NCBI RefSeq assembly: GCF_008632335.1 | Contig: NZ_VWXX01000030.1 | Location: 1-48,989 of the forward strand | Source: Thiohalocapsa marina | GTDB lineage: Bacteria; Pseudomonadota; Gammaproteobacteria; Chromatiales; Chromatiaceae | Length of the DNA stretch: 48,989 nucleotides | Direction: 5' to 3' | Shown here: piece by piece, positions 1 through 10,004 of the stretch | Numbering within the stretch: the stretch's first letter is position 1 | Layout: the number at the start of each line of letters is the position of its first letter | The notes under the pieces: generated by a model | The model's database searches: none | What the model was told of the DNA's origin: nothing | What the model saw: the letters and a program-made list of their open reading frames with translations, nothing else | Made by a program: the position numbers and the translations under genes

Positions 1-62
1 GATAAGCGAAGCGCATCCGCCGTTGTGGCCTGTGGCGGATGCGCTTCGCTTATCCGCCCTAC
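1..62. repeat. Inverted pair of REP palindromes (BIME-like)
   Basis: Two copies of the GGCGGATAAGCGAAGCG-type palindrome face each other: a left copy cut by the window edge, a 12-base spacer, and a complete right copy at 34-62. The right copy, read on the minus strand, starts with GTAG and then folds as GGCGGAT...ATCCGCC. A GTAG head before an imperfect hairpin is the hallmark of REP sequences mobilised by REP-associated tyrosine transposases. The same family recurs at 30160-30635, 41241-42925 and 48881-48989. Confidence 0.85.
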
Positions 63-152
63 CGTGCTGAGCGGACCGCCTGGCCAGTAATCAGCAGTTC
101 CCTTGGTCTATGGCCAGCCGGTGTCGGCCCCTGCCTGCGCCGCCATGCAAGA

Positions 153-1298
153 TCACCGTGCGTCGATCGGCGTCCAGGCCAGATTCTCCGGACCGACGTA
201 GTTGGCGCTGGGGCGAATGATCTTCTTGTCGATGCGCTGCTCGATCACATGGGCCACCCAGCCGCTGGTGCGCGAGATGACAAAGATCGGCGTGAACAAC
301 GCCGTCGGCACGCCCATCTGGTTGTAGGACACCGCCGAGAACCAGTCCAGGTTCGGGAACATCTTCTTCAGGTCCCACATCACCGTCTCCAGCCGGTCGG
401 CCACGTCGAACATGCGCCGATCGCCGTTACCCTCCGACAGCCGGCGAGCCACGTCCTTGATGACCTTGTTGCGCGGATCGCCGATGGTGTAGACCGGGTG
501 GCCAAAGCCGATCACGATCTCCTTGCGGCCGACCCGCTCGGTGATGTCCGCCTCGGCCTCGTCGGCGGATGCATAGCGCTGCTGGATCTCACAGGCGGCC
601 TCGTTGGCGCCGCCGTGCTTGGGGCCGCGCAGGGCACCGATGGCACCGGTGATGGCGCTGTACATGTCCGAGTTGGTGCCGGCCACGACACGCGAGGTGA
701 AAGTGGACGCGTTGAACTCATGCTCGGCATACAGGATCAGCGAGGTATGCATGGCCCGCACCCAGTCCTCGGACGGCGGCGCGCCATGCAGCAGGTGCAG
801 GAAATGGCCGCCGATGGAGTCGTCGTCGGTCTCCACATCGATGCGCCGGCCGTTATGCGCAAAGTGATACCAGTACAGCAGCATGGAGCCGAAGCTGGCC
901 ATCAGCCGGTCGCCGATGTCCCGGGCGGCGGCCACGGGCATGCTGTCCTTTTCCGGCTCCAGCGTCCCCAGCACCGAGCACCCAGTGCGCAGCACGTCCA
1001 TCGGATGCGCCGACGGCGGCAACTGCTCCAGCGCCACCTTCAGCGCCGCGGGCAGACCGCGCAGGGCCTTGAGCTTGCGCTTGTAGGCGGTCAGTTCGGC
1101 CCGGTTCGGCAGGCGGCCATGGATCAGCAGATGGGCAATCTCCTCGAACTCCGCCTCATCGGCAAAGTCCAGGATGTCGTAGCCGCGGTAGTGCAGATCA
1201 TTGCCCGTGCGTCCGACGGTGCACACGGCGGTATTGCCGGCATCGACGCCGGACAGGGCAACGGATTTCTTCGCCTTCGGCTTTTCGGCTTCGGCCAT
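153..1298 (-). CDS. prpC: 2-methylcitrate synthase
   Basis: Condenses propionyl-CoA with oxaloacetate to 2-methylcitrate, the first committed step of the cytosolic methylcitrate cycle. The 381-residue protein has the citrate-synthase fold signatures: HEFNASTF near residue 193, KHGGANEA with catalytic His228, GFGHPVY with His267, and [15 protein letters not shown] carrying the catalytic Asp318. The length and the HEFNASTF and GFGHPVY forms fit PrpC rather than the longer, NADH-regulated hexameric citrate synthase. It lies 88 bases downstream of prpB on the same strand, so both probably share the transcript starting before the GntR gene. No prpD or acnD/prpF lies inside the window; they could lie beyond position 1 or elsewhere. 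Function is from family knowledge; substrate preference is inferred from the prpB neighbour. Confidence 0.93.
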   Translation of the reverse strand: MAEAEKPKAKKSVALSGVDAGNTAVCTVGRTGNDLHYRGYDILDFADEAEFEEIAHLLIHGRLPNRAELTAYKRKLKALRGLPAALKVALEQLPPSAHPMDVLRTGCSVLGTLEPEKDSMPVAAARDIGDRLMASFGSMLLYWYHFAHNGRRIDVETDDDSIGGHFLHLLHGAPPSEDWVRAMHTSLILYAEHEFNASTFTSRVVAGTNSDMYSAITGAIGALRGPKHGGANEAACEIQQRYASADEAEADITERVGRKEIVIGFGHPVYTIGDPRNKVIKDVARRLSEGNGDRRMFDVADRLETVMWDLKKMFPNLDWFSAVSYNQMGVPTALFTPIFVISRTSGWVAHVIEQRIDKKIIRPSANYVGPENLAWTPIDAR

Positions 1299-1386
1299 GG
1301 TTCTGTTCTCTCTTGTGGTGTTGGATCAACAGCCCGCGCGCAACCCCGCTCGGTCGCGGCGACACGCCGGCTGCGTAAACGCCGGT

Positions 1387-2277
1387 TCAGGGCTTGTCGG
1401 CATCCGCCGCGAACAGCTCGTCGAGCTTCTGCTCGAAGCCGTGGTAACCGAGAAAATCGTACAGCTCCATGCGCGTCTGCATGGTGTCGACGACATTCGC
1501 CTGGGTTCCCTCGCGGCGCAGCACCTCGTAGACATTCAACGCCGCCTTGTTCATGGCACGGAAGGCGGACAGCGGATACAGCACCAGTGACACGCCGACG
1601 CCGCCGAGCTGCTCGGTGGTGAACAGGGGCGTGGCGCCGAACTCGGTGATGTTGGCCAGCACCGGCACGCCCACCGCAGCAACAAACTGCTCGTACTGGG
1701 CCAGTTCGGTCATGGCCTCGGGAAAGATCATATCGGCGCCGGCCTCGACACAGGCCACCGCGCGCTCGATGGCCGCATCCATGCCCTCCACCGCCAGTGC
1801 ATCGGTGCGTGCCATGATGACGAAATCGTCAGTGCGCGCATCCACCGCCGCCTTGATCCGGTCCACCATCTCGGCCTTCGACACCACCGCCTTGCCCGGC
1901 CGATGGCCGCAACGCTTGGCGGCCACCTGGTCCTCGATATGGCATCCGGCGGCGCCGGCCCGGATCAGCTCGCGCACCGTGCGGGCAATATTGAACGCCC
2001 CACCCCAGCCGGTGTCCGCATCCACCAGCACCGGCAGGTCGCTGGCGTAGGTGATCCGGCGCACATCCACCAGCACGTCCTCGAGGCTGCTGATGCCCAG
2101 ATCCGGCACCCCCAGCGAACCCGCCGCCACGCCGCCGCCGGATACGTAAAGCGCCCGATAACCGGTGCGCTGGGCCATCATGGCGTGATAAGCCGTGGTG
2201 GCGCCGACCACCTGCAACGGGCGCTCCTCCTGCACGGCAAGGCGCAGCCGGGCGCCTGGGGTCAGTGATTGGGTCAT
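1387..2277 (-). CDS. prpB: Methylisocitrate lyase
   Basis: Cleaves 2-methylisocitrate to pyruvate and succinate, the last step of the methylcitrate cycle. The 296-residue TIM-barrel protein of the isocitrate lyase/PEP mutase superfamily shows the SGGG loop (46-49), the metal-binding DADTGWG stretch (86-92), HIEDQ (about 113) and the KRCGHR active-site loop (121-126, KKCGH in most relatives) with its catalytic cysteine. The ATG at 2277 is preferred over an upstream in-frame start at 2328: it has a GAGGA Shine-Dalgarno sequence a few bases upstream and gives the usual family length. It sits between the GntR regulator and prpC, all on the minus strand. The 207-base gap to the regulator contains a decayed copy of a small repeat element. 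Confidence 0.94.
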   Translation of the reverse strand: MTQSLTPGARLRLAVQEERPLQVVGATTAYHAMMAQRTGYRALYVSGGGVAAGSLGVPDLGISSLEDVLVDVRRITYASDLPVLVDADTGWGGAFNIARTVRELIRAGAAGCHIEDQVAAKRCGHRPGKAVVSKAEMVDRIKAAVDARTDDFVIMARTDALAVEGMDAAIERAVACVEAGADMIFPEAMTELAQYEQFVAAVGVPVLANITEFGATPLFTTEQLGGVGVSLVLYPLSAFRAMNKAALNVYEVLRREGTQANVVDTMQTRMELYDFLGYHGFEQKLDELFAADADKP

Positions 2278-2350
2278 CTTGAATCCTCGCTGTTGCGGTA
2301 TGGGGTTGGTCGTCACCTGGGGAGACACTTGTTCATCAGCCTACCAGGCG

Positions 2351-2431
2351 GGAACGGCCTGATCTGTCACGGGGCCAGAAAGCAGCACGCGATCCAGAAA
2401 CAGGGTCTCCGCATCGCCTTGTATTCAACAG
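2351..2431. repeat. Decayed copy of the 155-bp palindromic element
   Basis: In the gap between the GntR gene and prpB, the segment around AGCAGCACGCGATCCAGAAA can be aligned base for base, with scattered substitutions, to the left part of the intact element at 9757-9912 (ATCAGCACGCGATTCGAAAA there). The match runs from a degenerate end (ACGGCCTGATCTG versus GACGCTGATTTATT) to the TATTcaaCAG region. The right half is missing. It is much older than the other copies in the window and lies inside a probable operon. Confidence 0.6.
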
Positions 2432-2484
2432 CCCATGTCCAGCAGCTCAGGGTGCCGCCAATGAATTCGCGTCGCCAGCACTCA

Positions 2485-3240
2485 TTACGAGCTGGCCTCC
2501 GTCCCCGCGGCTGCCTGCTCCGCGGCCAGCCGACGCTTCACGTTGGCGCACGAGGCACGCACATGGCGGCGCATCAACCACTCCGCCAGCTCCCCGTCGC
2601 GCCCGGCGATGGCATCCACGATCAGGGCGTGCTCCTTCAACGCATCCCGGGCCCGGTCGCTCTTCATGCCAAACTGGCAACGGTACATCCGTGCCAGATG
2701 ATACAGATCGTCGCAGAGGATGCGCACCAGTCGCAAATTGCCGCTGCCAATGACGATACGGTAGTGGAAATCGAGATCGCCTTCCTGCTGAAAATAGGCC
2801 TGCCAGCACTCGCGGGCCACATCCCTGCCATGCTGCTGTACCAGGGCCTTCAGTTCCTCAACCGCCCCATCGGACATCCGCTCAGCCGCCAGCCGGGCCG
2901 CCATGCCCTCCAACGCCTCGCGCACCTGATAGAGTTCCAGCAGCCGCTCGCTGGACAGGGTAACCACCCGCGCCCCGACATTGGCGCGCCACTCCAGCAG
3001 ATTCGACGACTCCAGCCGCCGCATGGCCTCGCGCAAGGGCCCCCGACTCACGGCAAAGCGCTCCGCCAGCACCGGCTCGCTCAACTTGCTGCCCGCCGGG
3101 ATCTCCCCCTCCACAATCGCCCGACGCAACTGATCGAACACCCGATCCGCAATCGTCGCACCAGCGGCTGCCGCAGGCGCACCCATCGGCATCGATCCAC
3201 TGGAGCCAGCCATCGATTTTGTCGACAGAACTTGTTGCAT
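2485..3240 (-). CDS. GntR/FadR-type regulator of the prp operon
   Basis: DNA-binding regulator, probably controlling propionate catabolism. From the ATG at 3240 it has 251 residues: a low-complexity Ala/Gly/Ser lead of about 28 residues, a winged helix-turn-helix (about 30-95, with SKLSEPVLAERFAVSRGPLREAM typical of GntR), and an all-helical FCD ligand-binding domain (about 100-235, with metal-site-like Asp/His positions in DLDFHYRIV and LKEHALIVDAI). It is the first gene of a minus-strand unit with prpB and prpC; FCD-type GntR regulators of prp genes are known in several gammaproteobacteria, whereas enterobacteria use a sigma-54 PrpR. The start is uncertain: the promoter predicts a transcript beginning at about 3241, so either the message is leaderless or translation starts at the ATG at 3213 or 3192. 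Confidence 0.88.
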   Translation of the reverse strand: MQQVLSTKSMAGSSGSMPMGAPAAAAGATIADRVFDQLRRAIVEGEIPAGSKLSEPVLAERFAVSRGPLREAMRRLESSNLLEWRANVGARVVTLSSERLLELYQVREALEGMAARLAAERMSDGAVEELKALVQQHGRDVARECWQAYFQQEGDLDFHYRIVIGSGNLRLVRILCDDLYHLARMYRCQFGMKSDRARDALKEHALIVDAIAGRDGELAEWLMRRHVRASCANVKRRLAAEQAAAGTEASS

Positions 3241-3292
3241 GAGGGCAATTTTAGGGAAATGAGCCGCCCTGTCAACCAGGATTGTCGACAAT
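3217..3292 (-). promoter_or_regulatory. gntR-prpBC promoter with two TGTCGACA operators
   Basis: On the minus strand a consensus TTGACA (3275-3270) is followed after 16 bases by TAAAAT (3253-3248), a strong sigma-70 promoter whose start should fall near 3241. A perfect 12-base palindrome ATTGTCGACAAT (3281-3292) abuts the -35 box, and a second TTTGTCGACAGAA (about 3218-3230) lies just downstream of the start. Their centres are 63 bases apart, about six helical turns. GntR/FadR-family operators are short palindromes of this kind, so autoregulation by the encoded GntR protein is the likely reading (inference). Confidence 0.7.
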
Positions 3293-3785
3293 AGATGATT
3301 CTCAATCGACCCTGACCCACACCACAGCGCCCCCGAGAAATCCAGCCACCGAACTTCCAACCCGCGCATCCATGCTCGCGTCACGGTAAACGGCTACACC
3401 ACCGGAACCCCCGAGGCATTCAATACACCGTCTCTTTATTTAGGAACCCACAGCCATTCAATACACTGTCGCCTTTTTTGGCCTACCCTTATCGTCATAT
3501 CGCCGCGCCCCTGCGTTGTATCGAACCATAGCCCGTCACCACAAGAGCGGGTTGGGTGTCGGCGCTCTGGGGTCTCGATCGCAGGGATGCGATCGTGAAG
3601 CCTCCACGGACGGATTCACGGCGTCCCCAGAACGCCGATACCCAACCCGCGAGCCTATGCCCTCGCAGCGATGAATCTTCGCACACTACCCCCCCAACTC
3701 ATTCAATACACTGTCACCTTATTGCCGTCAGCTTATGAGCGGCCCAATTTCAGACAGCATCACCTTATCTATCAGGGGTTAGCGG
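3293..3785. other. Gene-free stretch with short repeat relics
   Basis: No credible gene was found here. The stretch contains three copies of a short AT-rich motif, CATTCAATACACYGTC followed by CTTT or CCTT, at 3417-3437, 3455-3479 and 3700-3722, and the palindromic element at 3548-3650. The motif resembles, in reverse complement, the GACAGCACACTTTATT string at the 3' end of engB (19846-19875), suggesting remnants of one mobile-element family. Short open frames here have no recognisable product. Confidence 0.6.
3548..3650. repeat. 103-bp palindromic element, copy 1
   Basis: The ends are near-perfect 25-base inverted repeats, starting CGGGTTGGGTGTCGGCGCTC and ending in its complement with two mismatches. 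Inside is a second small hairpin, GATCGCAGGGATGCGATC, and a stretch ending in GGATTCACGGCGTCC. An almost identical copy is at 11968-12070 and a single arm at 11908-11932. It encodes nothing and looks like a small non-autonomous repeat. Confidence 0.85.
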
Positions 3786-4595
3786 CTAACCAACCCGCAG
3801 AAAGTCCGCCTGGTCCGGCGGACCATCGGCATGCAGCAGGATCGGCATCTGCTGGAAGCCCGGATAGGCAGGGAGGGCGATCAGGGTCGAGGACCGGGTG
3901 CCGAAGGGCTTGCCGGCGACGGACAGACCAGACAGGTTCATTGCCGCGTCTGCATCAACACCGACGTCAGCACAAACAGCGTCATCAGCTCCGGATCCAG
4001 AATCAGCTACAGCACCAGCGTCTACGGCACGGCACTGCAACAGCGCGATCCAGGCCGACCAATCGCCGGATTCCGGATCCGGTGTGGCCGCGGCGCGAAA
4101 CCGGGGCAGGAAGCGAGCGATGCGGGGCTGGACCGGATCATCCAGATCACCGGAGGCCAGCATGTGCAGACCCGGCGAGACCGGATGCACCCGGATGCCG
4201 TCGCCAGCATGACGCACCCAGTAGCAGGAACGCGGGTCCGCCACTAGCAGATTGAACGGCCGATAGGCCTCCGGAGACAGATCCGCCAGCGCGCCGACGG
4301 CCGCCCCCGCCTCCGCATGGTCCAGGGCCTCCAGCACCAGCTCACCCCGACTGCGCTTGCCCGCCAGCGGCCCCAGACTGTCCTGCCGATTCAGCACCGC
4401 GGCGACCACACCGTGGTCGTTCAGCCCCAGCCAGCTGCCGCCGGCCGTCAGATCCAGGCCGGCCAGCACCTCCGGCCGATCCTCCCAATGCCGCCCGGGC
4501 GGACGTGACGGACGATCGAGCCATTCATCCCGATTGGCCGCCAGCAGCAGGGGCCAGTCGTGGCCGGGCCGGTACAGGATGACCAGGGTACACAT
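3786..4595 (-). CDS. NRDE-family (TANGO2-like) protein
   Basis: A 269-residue member of the NRDE family, named for the Asn-Arg-Asp-Glu motif seen here at residues 21-24 (LLLAANRDE) after an MCTLVIL start. Other family features are GGSWLGLNDHGVVAAVLNR (about 52-70), RGELVLEAL (about 83-91) and the PFGTRSSTLI stretch near the end. The N-terminal Cys2 resembles an Ntn-hydrolase nucleophile. Eukaryotic TANGO2 has been linked to haem and lipid handling; the bacterial role is not established. It has an Asp/Ala-rich insert before the C-terminal motif (about 197-222) that looks unstructured. It is transcribed in the same direction as secF but separated from it by a hairpin. Confidence 0.85.
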   Translation of the reverse strand: MCTLVILYRPGHDWPLLLAANRDEWLDRPSRPPGRHWEDRPEVLAGLDLTAGGSWLGLNDHGVVAAVLNRQDSLGPLAGKRSRGELVLEALDHAEAGAAVGALADLSPEAYRPFNLLVADPRSCYWVRHAGDGIRVHPVSPGLHMLASGDLDDPVQPRIARFLPRFRAAATPDPESGDWSAWIALLQCRAVDAGAVADSGSGADDAVCADVGVDADAAMNLSGLSVAGKPFGTRSSTLIALPAYPGFQQMPILLHADGPPDQADFLRVG

Positions 4596-4607
4596 GGGAG
4601 ATGCGCG

Positions 4608-4631
4608 GCGGCCGGGCGAAGGCCCGGCCGC
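4608..4631 (-). terminator. GC-rich hairpin after secF
   Basis: A perfect 10-bp stem (GCGGCCGGGC / GCCCGGCCGC) with a GAAG loop lies 15 bases beyond the secF stop codon on the minus strand and just before the NRDE gene. There is no U-run after it, so it may be a Rho-dependent or RNA-protecting 3' hairpin rather than a classical intrinsic terminator. Confidence 0.5.
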
Positions 4632-4646
4632 GCCCTTGCCGAGGGC

Positions 4647-5594
4647 CTAGGGCCGGTCGTCCACCACCTCGCCCTCCTTCGGCGTCGGCAGCAGGTCGGC
4701 CCGACTGATGCCGAGCCACAGGGCGATGGCAGTGGCGATATAGATGGTGGAATAGGTGCCCACCAGCACACCGATGATCAGCGCCAGCGCAAAGCCGCTG
4801 ATGACCTCTCCGCCCAGGAAGAACAGCGCCAGCAGCACCAGCAGCGTGGTGCCCGAGGTGATGATGGTCCGCGACAGGGTCTGGTTGATGGACCGGTTGC
4901 TGATCTCCAGCACCGAGCCCTTGCGCATCTTGCGGAAGTTCTCACGGATGCGGTCGAAGATGACGATGGTATCGTTCAGCGAATAGCCGATCACCGCCAG
5001 CACCGCCGCCAGCACGGTCAGGTCGAACGGGATCTGGAATACCGAGAAGATGCCCACCGTGAACAGCACATCGTGCATCAGGGCGGCGACGGCACCCACG
5101 GCAAAGCGCCATTCGAACCGCAACGCCACATAGATCAGGATGCCGATCAGCGCAAACAACACCGCCAGGCCACCCTGCTCGCGCAGCTCCTCACCCACCT
5201 GCGGGCCGACGAACTCCACCCGACGCAGCTCCACCTGCCCGTCGGCGGCAGCGCTGAGGGCACTGAACACCTGGTCGCTCAAGCGTGCACTGGCCTCCTC
5301 GCCGGACTGCGGCGCCAGCCGGATCAAGATGTCGCGGCGCGAGCCGAAATGCTGCACCGTCGCGTCGACGAAGCCGTTGTCGGTCAGGGCCTGGGTCACT
5401 GCGGCCACCTCGGTCGGCGTCTCGTAGCCGACCTCGATCAGGGTGCCGCCGGTGAAGTCCAGGCCCAGATTGAAGCCGCGCAACAGCATGGACAACAGCA
5501 ACACCAGTAGCAGCACACCAGAGGCGATCGCCGCGCTGCGACGCTTGCCCATGAAGTCGATGTCGAGTTCCTTCAGGATCTGCACGTGGGACAT
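4647..5594 (-). CDS. secF: Protein translocase subunit SecF
   Basis: Inner-membrane partner of SecD; the SecDF complex uses the proton-motive force to pull proteins from the SecYEG channel on the periplasmic side. The 315-residue protein has a first membrane segment (about 20-38), the SecF-typical GLDFTGGTLIEVG (about 44-56), a periplasmic domain with VEFVGPQVGEEL, and five more membrane segments in the C-terminal half, including the conserved VIGYSLNDTIVIFDRIREN stretch. Length is normal. The start at 5594 follows secD by 30 bases with AGGAGATTC as ribosome binding site. It is the last gene of the yajC-secD-secF unit. Confidence 0.97.
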   Translation of the reverse strand: MSHVQILKELDIDFMGKRRSAAIASGVLLLVLLLSMLLRGFNLGLDFTGGTLIEVGYETPTEVAAVTQALTDNGFVDATVQHFGSRRDILIRLAPQSGEEASARLSDQVFSALSAAADGQVELRRVEFVGPQVGEELREQGGLAVLFALIGILIYVALRFEWRFAVGAVAALMHDVLFTVGIFSVFQIPFDLTVLAAVLAVIGYSLNDTIVIFDRIRENFRKMRKGSVLEISNRSINQTLSRTIITSGTTLLVLLALFFLGGEVISGFALALIIGVLVGTYSTIYIATAIALWLGISRADLLPTPKEGEVVDDRP

Positions 5595-5624
5595 AGCCGA
5601 ATCTCCTCGGTGACGCGCCGGGCG

Positions 5625-7481
5625 TCAGATGGCAAGCCGTTTCAAACGGCGTCCGCCGTAGATCAGGTTGATCAGGGCACGCGAGCCAAGGATGGCCGTG
5701 AACATCGACGTGACGATGCCGATGAACAGCGTCACCGCAAAGCCCTTGACCGGACCGGTGCCGAAGCTGAACAGCACGATGGCCGCGATCAGTGTCGTGA
5801 TGTTGGCATCGACGATGGTCGATAGGGCCTTGTCATAGCCGGCATGGATGCTGGCCTGCGGGCTGCTGCCGTTGCGGATCTCCTCGCGGATACGCTCGAA
5901 GATGAGCACGTTCGCATCCACCGCCATGCCCACAGTCAGCACGATGCCGGCGATGCCCGGCAGCGTCAGCGTGGCCTGCAGCATGGACAGCACCGCCACC
6001 ATCATCACCAGGTTGATCACCAGCACAAGGTCCGCCACCAGACCGAACACGCGATAATAGAGCGCCATGAACACCATCACCAGCACCAGGCCGATGATCA
6101 CCGAGCGGAAGCCCTGGTCGATGTTGTCCTGACCCAGACTCGGGCCGATGGTGCGTTCCTCGACGATCTCGATCGGCGCGGCCAGCGCGCCGGCCCGCAG
6201 CAGCAGCGCCAGGTTGTGCGCCTCGTCGGAGCTGTCCAGGCCGGTGGTCTGGAAGCGGCGACCAAAGGGCTCCAGGATATTGGCGACGCTGATCACCTCT
6301 TCGGTGCGCACCCGCTCCTTCACCGGCTCGCCATCCACCATACGGGTAATGGTGCGGTTCTCGATGAACACCACCGCCATCGGCTTGCCGACGTTCTCGG
6401 TGGTGATGCTGCGCATGCGCCGGGCGCCCTGACCGTCCAGATTGACGAACACCGCCGGCGAGCCGGACTGCTGGTCAAAACCCGCAGAGGCATCGGTGAT
6501 CTGATCGCCAGTGACGATGACCCGGCGCTTCAGCAGGATCGGCCGGCCGTCACGCTCGCGGTACAGCGCGGAACCGACGGGCACGCGGCCCTCCAGCGCG
6601 TCCTGGACATCGTTTTCGGTGTCCACCAGCCGGTATTCCAGGGTCGCGGTGGCACCGAGCAGTTCCTTCAGCCGGGCAGGATCGGACGCGCCCGGCAACT
6701 GCACCACGATGCGCCGCTCGCCCTGGCGCTGGATGATGGGCTCGGCCACACCCAGGGCGTTGACGCGGTTGCGCAGGGTGGTGATGTTCTGCTGCAGCGC
6801 AAAGGTCTTGATCTGCTGCTGGATGGCCTGGGGGAGCACGGCGTAGACATAGTACTGTCCCGCCTCCTCGCCGGTCTCCAGGGTCAGGTCGCGAAACGCC
6901 TTGCGCAGGATATCCTCGGCCTGGTCCCGCGCCTGTTCGTCCTTGAACCGCACCGCAAGCCGACCACCGTCGCGGGTGACGGTGATGTAGCGCACCTTCT
7001 CCTTGCGCAGTTCGGTGCGGAAGTCGCCGACATAGCGCTCCAGCGCCTGGTCCACGGCGGCCTCCATGTCGACGTCGATCAGCACATGGATGCCACCGCG
7101 CAGGTCGAGGCCAAGGAACATCGGCTGCGCCCCAAGCCCTTCGAGCCAGCCCGGCAGGTCCGGGGCCGTGGTCAATGCGTTGGCATAGCGGTCGGACAGC
7201 ACCTGGTCCAGCACCTCCTGGCCGCGCAACTGCTCCGACGGGGTGGTGAAGCGCACCAGCAGCTTCTCGCCCTCGCGCGGCTCCACCGCCTTCACCGGGA
7301 CGCCGGCGTTCTCCATGGCCGCGGCGATCTCGGCGATGCTCGCCTCGGTGACCGGGTTGTCACGGGTTCCGGCCACCTCGATGGACGGATCCTGCGAGAA
7401 CAGGTTGGGCAGCGCGAACAGCAAGCCGACCAGGATCACGACCAGGATCAGCAGATTCTTCCACAGCGGATAATGATTCAT
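5625..7481 (-). CDS. secD: Protein translocase subunit SecD
   Basis: Forms the SecDF proton-driven motor that assists late steps of Sec-dependent export. The 618-residue protein has a first transmembrane helix at about residues 8-26, GLDLRGGIHVLIDVD (about 123-137), a large periplasmic P1 domain, and a six-helix C-terminal membrane domain with GMAVDANVLIFERIREE, the conserved segment that includes the proton-relay Asp. Length and domain order are those of proteobacterial SecD. It starts 42 bases after yajC and is followed by secF, the conserved order. Confidence 0.97.
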   Translation of the reverse strand: MNHYPLWKNLLILVVILVGLLFALPNLFSQDPSIEVAGTRDNPVTEASIAEIAAAMENAGVPVKAVEPREGEKLLVRFTTPSEQLRGQEVLDQVLSDRYANALTTAPDLPGWLEGLGAQPMFLGLDLRGGIHVLIDVDMEAAVDQALERYVGDFRTELRKEKVRYITVTRDGGRLAVRFKDEQARDQAEDILRKAFRDLTLETGEEAGQYYVYAVLPQAIQQQIKTFALQQNITTLRNRVNALGVAEPIIQRQGERRIVVQLPGASDPARLKELLGATATLEYRLVDTENDVQDALEGRVPVGSALYRERDGRPILLKRRVIVTGDQITDASAGFDQQSGSPAVFVNLDGQGARRMRSITTENVGKPMAVVFIENRTITRMVDGEPVKERVRTEEVISVANILEPFGRRFQTTGLDSSDEAHNLALLLRAGALAAPIEIVEERTIGPSLGQDNIDQGFRSVIIGLVLVMVFMALYYRVFGLVADLVLVINLVMMVAVLSMLQATLTLPGIAGIVLTVGMAVDANVLIFERIREEIRNGSSPQASIHAGYDKALSTIVDANITTLIAAIVLFSFGTGPVKGFAVTLFIGIVTSMFTAILGSRALINLIYGGRRLKRLAI

Positions 7482-7523
7482 CGTCAGGCGGTCCTTCGGA
7501 GACGCTGGTTGTACGGCGAGACC

Positions 7524-7853
7524 TTACAGCTCCTTCAGCGAGCCCTTCGGCAGCACCGCCTCGACGGCCTGACGGCGGATCTTGATCACCACGTTGTCCG
7601 CCACCTCGAGCTGGGCGAAGTTGTCGCCAAGGTCGACCACGCGCCCGGCAACGCCGCCCATGGTGACCACCTCGTCACCCTTCGACAGGCCTTCCACCAG
7701 GGCCTTGTGCTCCTTCTGCCGCTTGATCTGCGGACGGATCATCAGAAAGTAGAGGATGACCACCAGGCCAATCGGGAACAGCAGGCCCAGCAGGCCACCG
7801 GTGGGGTCACCCTCGGCCGTCTGGGCGAAGGCATCGGAAATGAAGAAGCTCAT
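7524..7853 (-). CDS. yajC: Preprotein translocase subunit YajC
   Basis: Small accessory membrane protein of the SecDF-YajC complex. The 109-residue protein has a short N-terminal region, one transmembrane helix (about 20-38, GLLGLLFPIGLVVILYFLM), then the family signature RPQIKRQKEHKALVEGLSKG and a cytoplasmic beta-rich tail with GDEVVTMGGVAGRV. It lies between tgt and secD in the standard tgt-yajC-secD-secF order, 72 bases after tgt, and is probably transcribed with both. Confidence 0.96.
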   Translation of the reverse strand: MSFFISDAFAQTAEGDPTGGLLGLLFPIGLVVILYFLMIRPQIKRQKEHKALVEGLSKGDEVVTMGGVAGRVVDLGDNFAQLEVADNVVIKIRRQAVEAVLPKGSLKEL

Positions 7854-7925
7854 GCGTGACTCCTGACAGCGGCGGACCGGGAATAGGGTCCGCGATGGAA
7901 ATCGGGAATGGGACTCAGCGGCGCA

Positions 7926-9729
<1,804 letters not shown>

Positions 9730-9756
9730 CCTGTTCTACCCATGTCTGGTTTCCTT

Positions 9757-9912
9757 AAGGAGACGCTGATTTATTGGCCTCCTGGCCAAAAATCAGCACG
9801 CGATTCGAAAACGCGGTTTCCGAATCGCTTTATTTTCAGCGGCTTGCGCCGCTAAAAATGGCAGGGCCTCCTGCCCCGCACGGAAAATGCCGAATAAATC
9901 AGCATTTCCTTA
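9757..9912. repeat. 155-bp palindromic element, intact copy 1
   Basis: The ends are inverted repeats (GACGCTGATTTATTGG at left, AATAAATCAGC at right) and the interior folds into further hairpins (CGATTCGAAAACGCGGTTTCCGAATCG, CAGCGGCTTGCGCCGCT, GGCAGG-CCTGCC). The element at 18550-18707 is the same sequence in the opposite orientation; a deleted form is at 16172-16236 and an old relic at 2351-2431. No coding potential. It resembles a MITE or other small non-autonomous element; no parent transposase is in the window. Confidence 0.88.
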
Positions 9913-9974
9913 ACTTGCAGAAACTTGTGCGACCTGGATTTGGCCGCAGAGCTGAATCGTTGTGGTCGGATCGC

Positions 9975-9980
9975 TATAAT
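9975..9980 (+). promoter_or_regulatory. Consensus -10 box upstream of the GH13 gene
   Basis: A perfect TATAAT lies 24 bases before the first plausible ATG (10005) of the glycoside phosphorylase gene, just beyond the palindromic element at 9757-9912. No good -35 hexamer is seen at 16-18 bases upstream (CTGAAT at 17), so it would be a weak or activator-dependent promoter if used. Confidence 0.4.
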
Positions 9981-10004
9981 GCAGCAACGCCAGTCGAAAC
10001 GTCC

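Noticed and set aside
39-1622. 527-codon plus-strand open frame over prpC and prpB
   Set aside because: Antisense to two strongly supported genes and beginning in a REP palindrome.
5844-7859. 671-codon plus-strand open frame
   Set aside because: Exactly antisense to secD and yajC; His/Gln/Asp-rich composition typical of the reverse strand of GC-rich genes.
9774-10004. Upstream extension of the GH13 frame
   Set aside because: Runs through the palindromic element, and the TATAAT box lies inside it.
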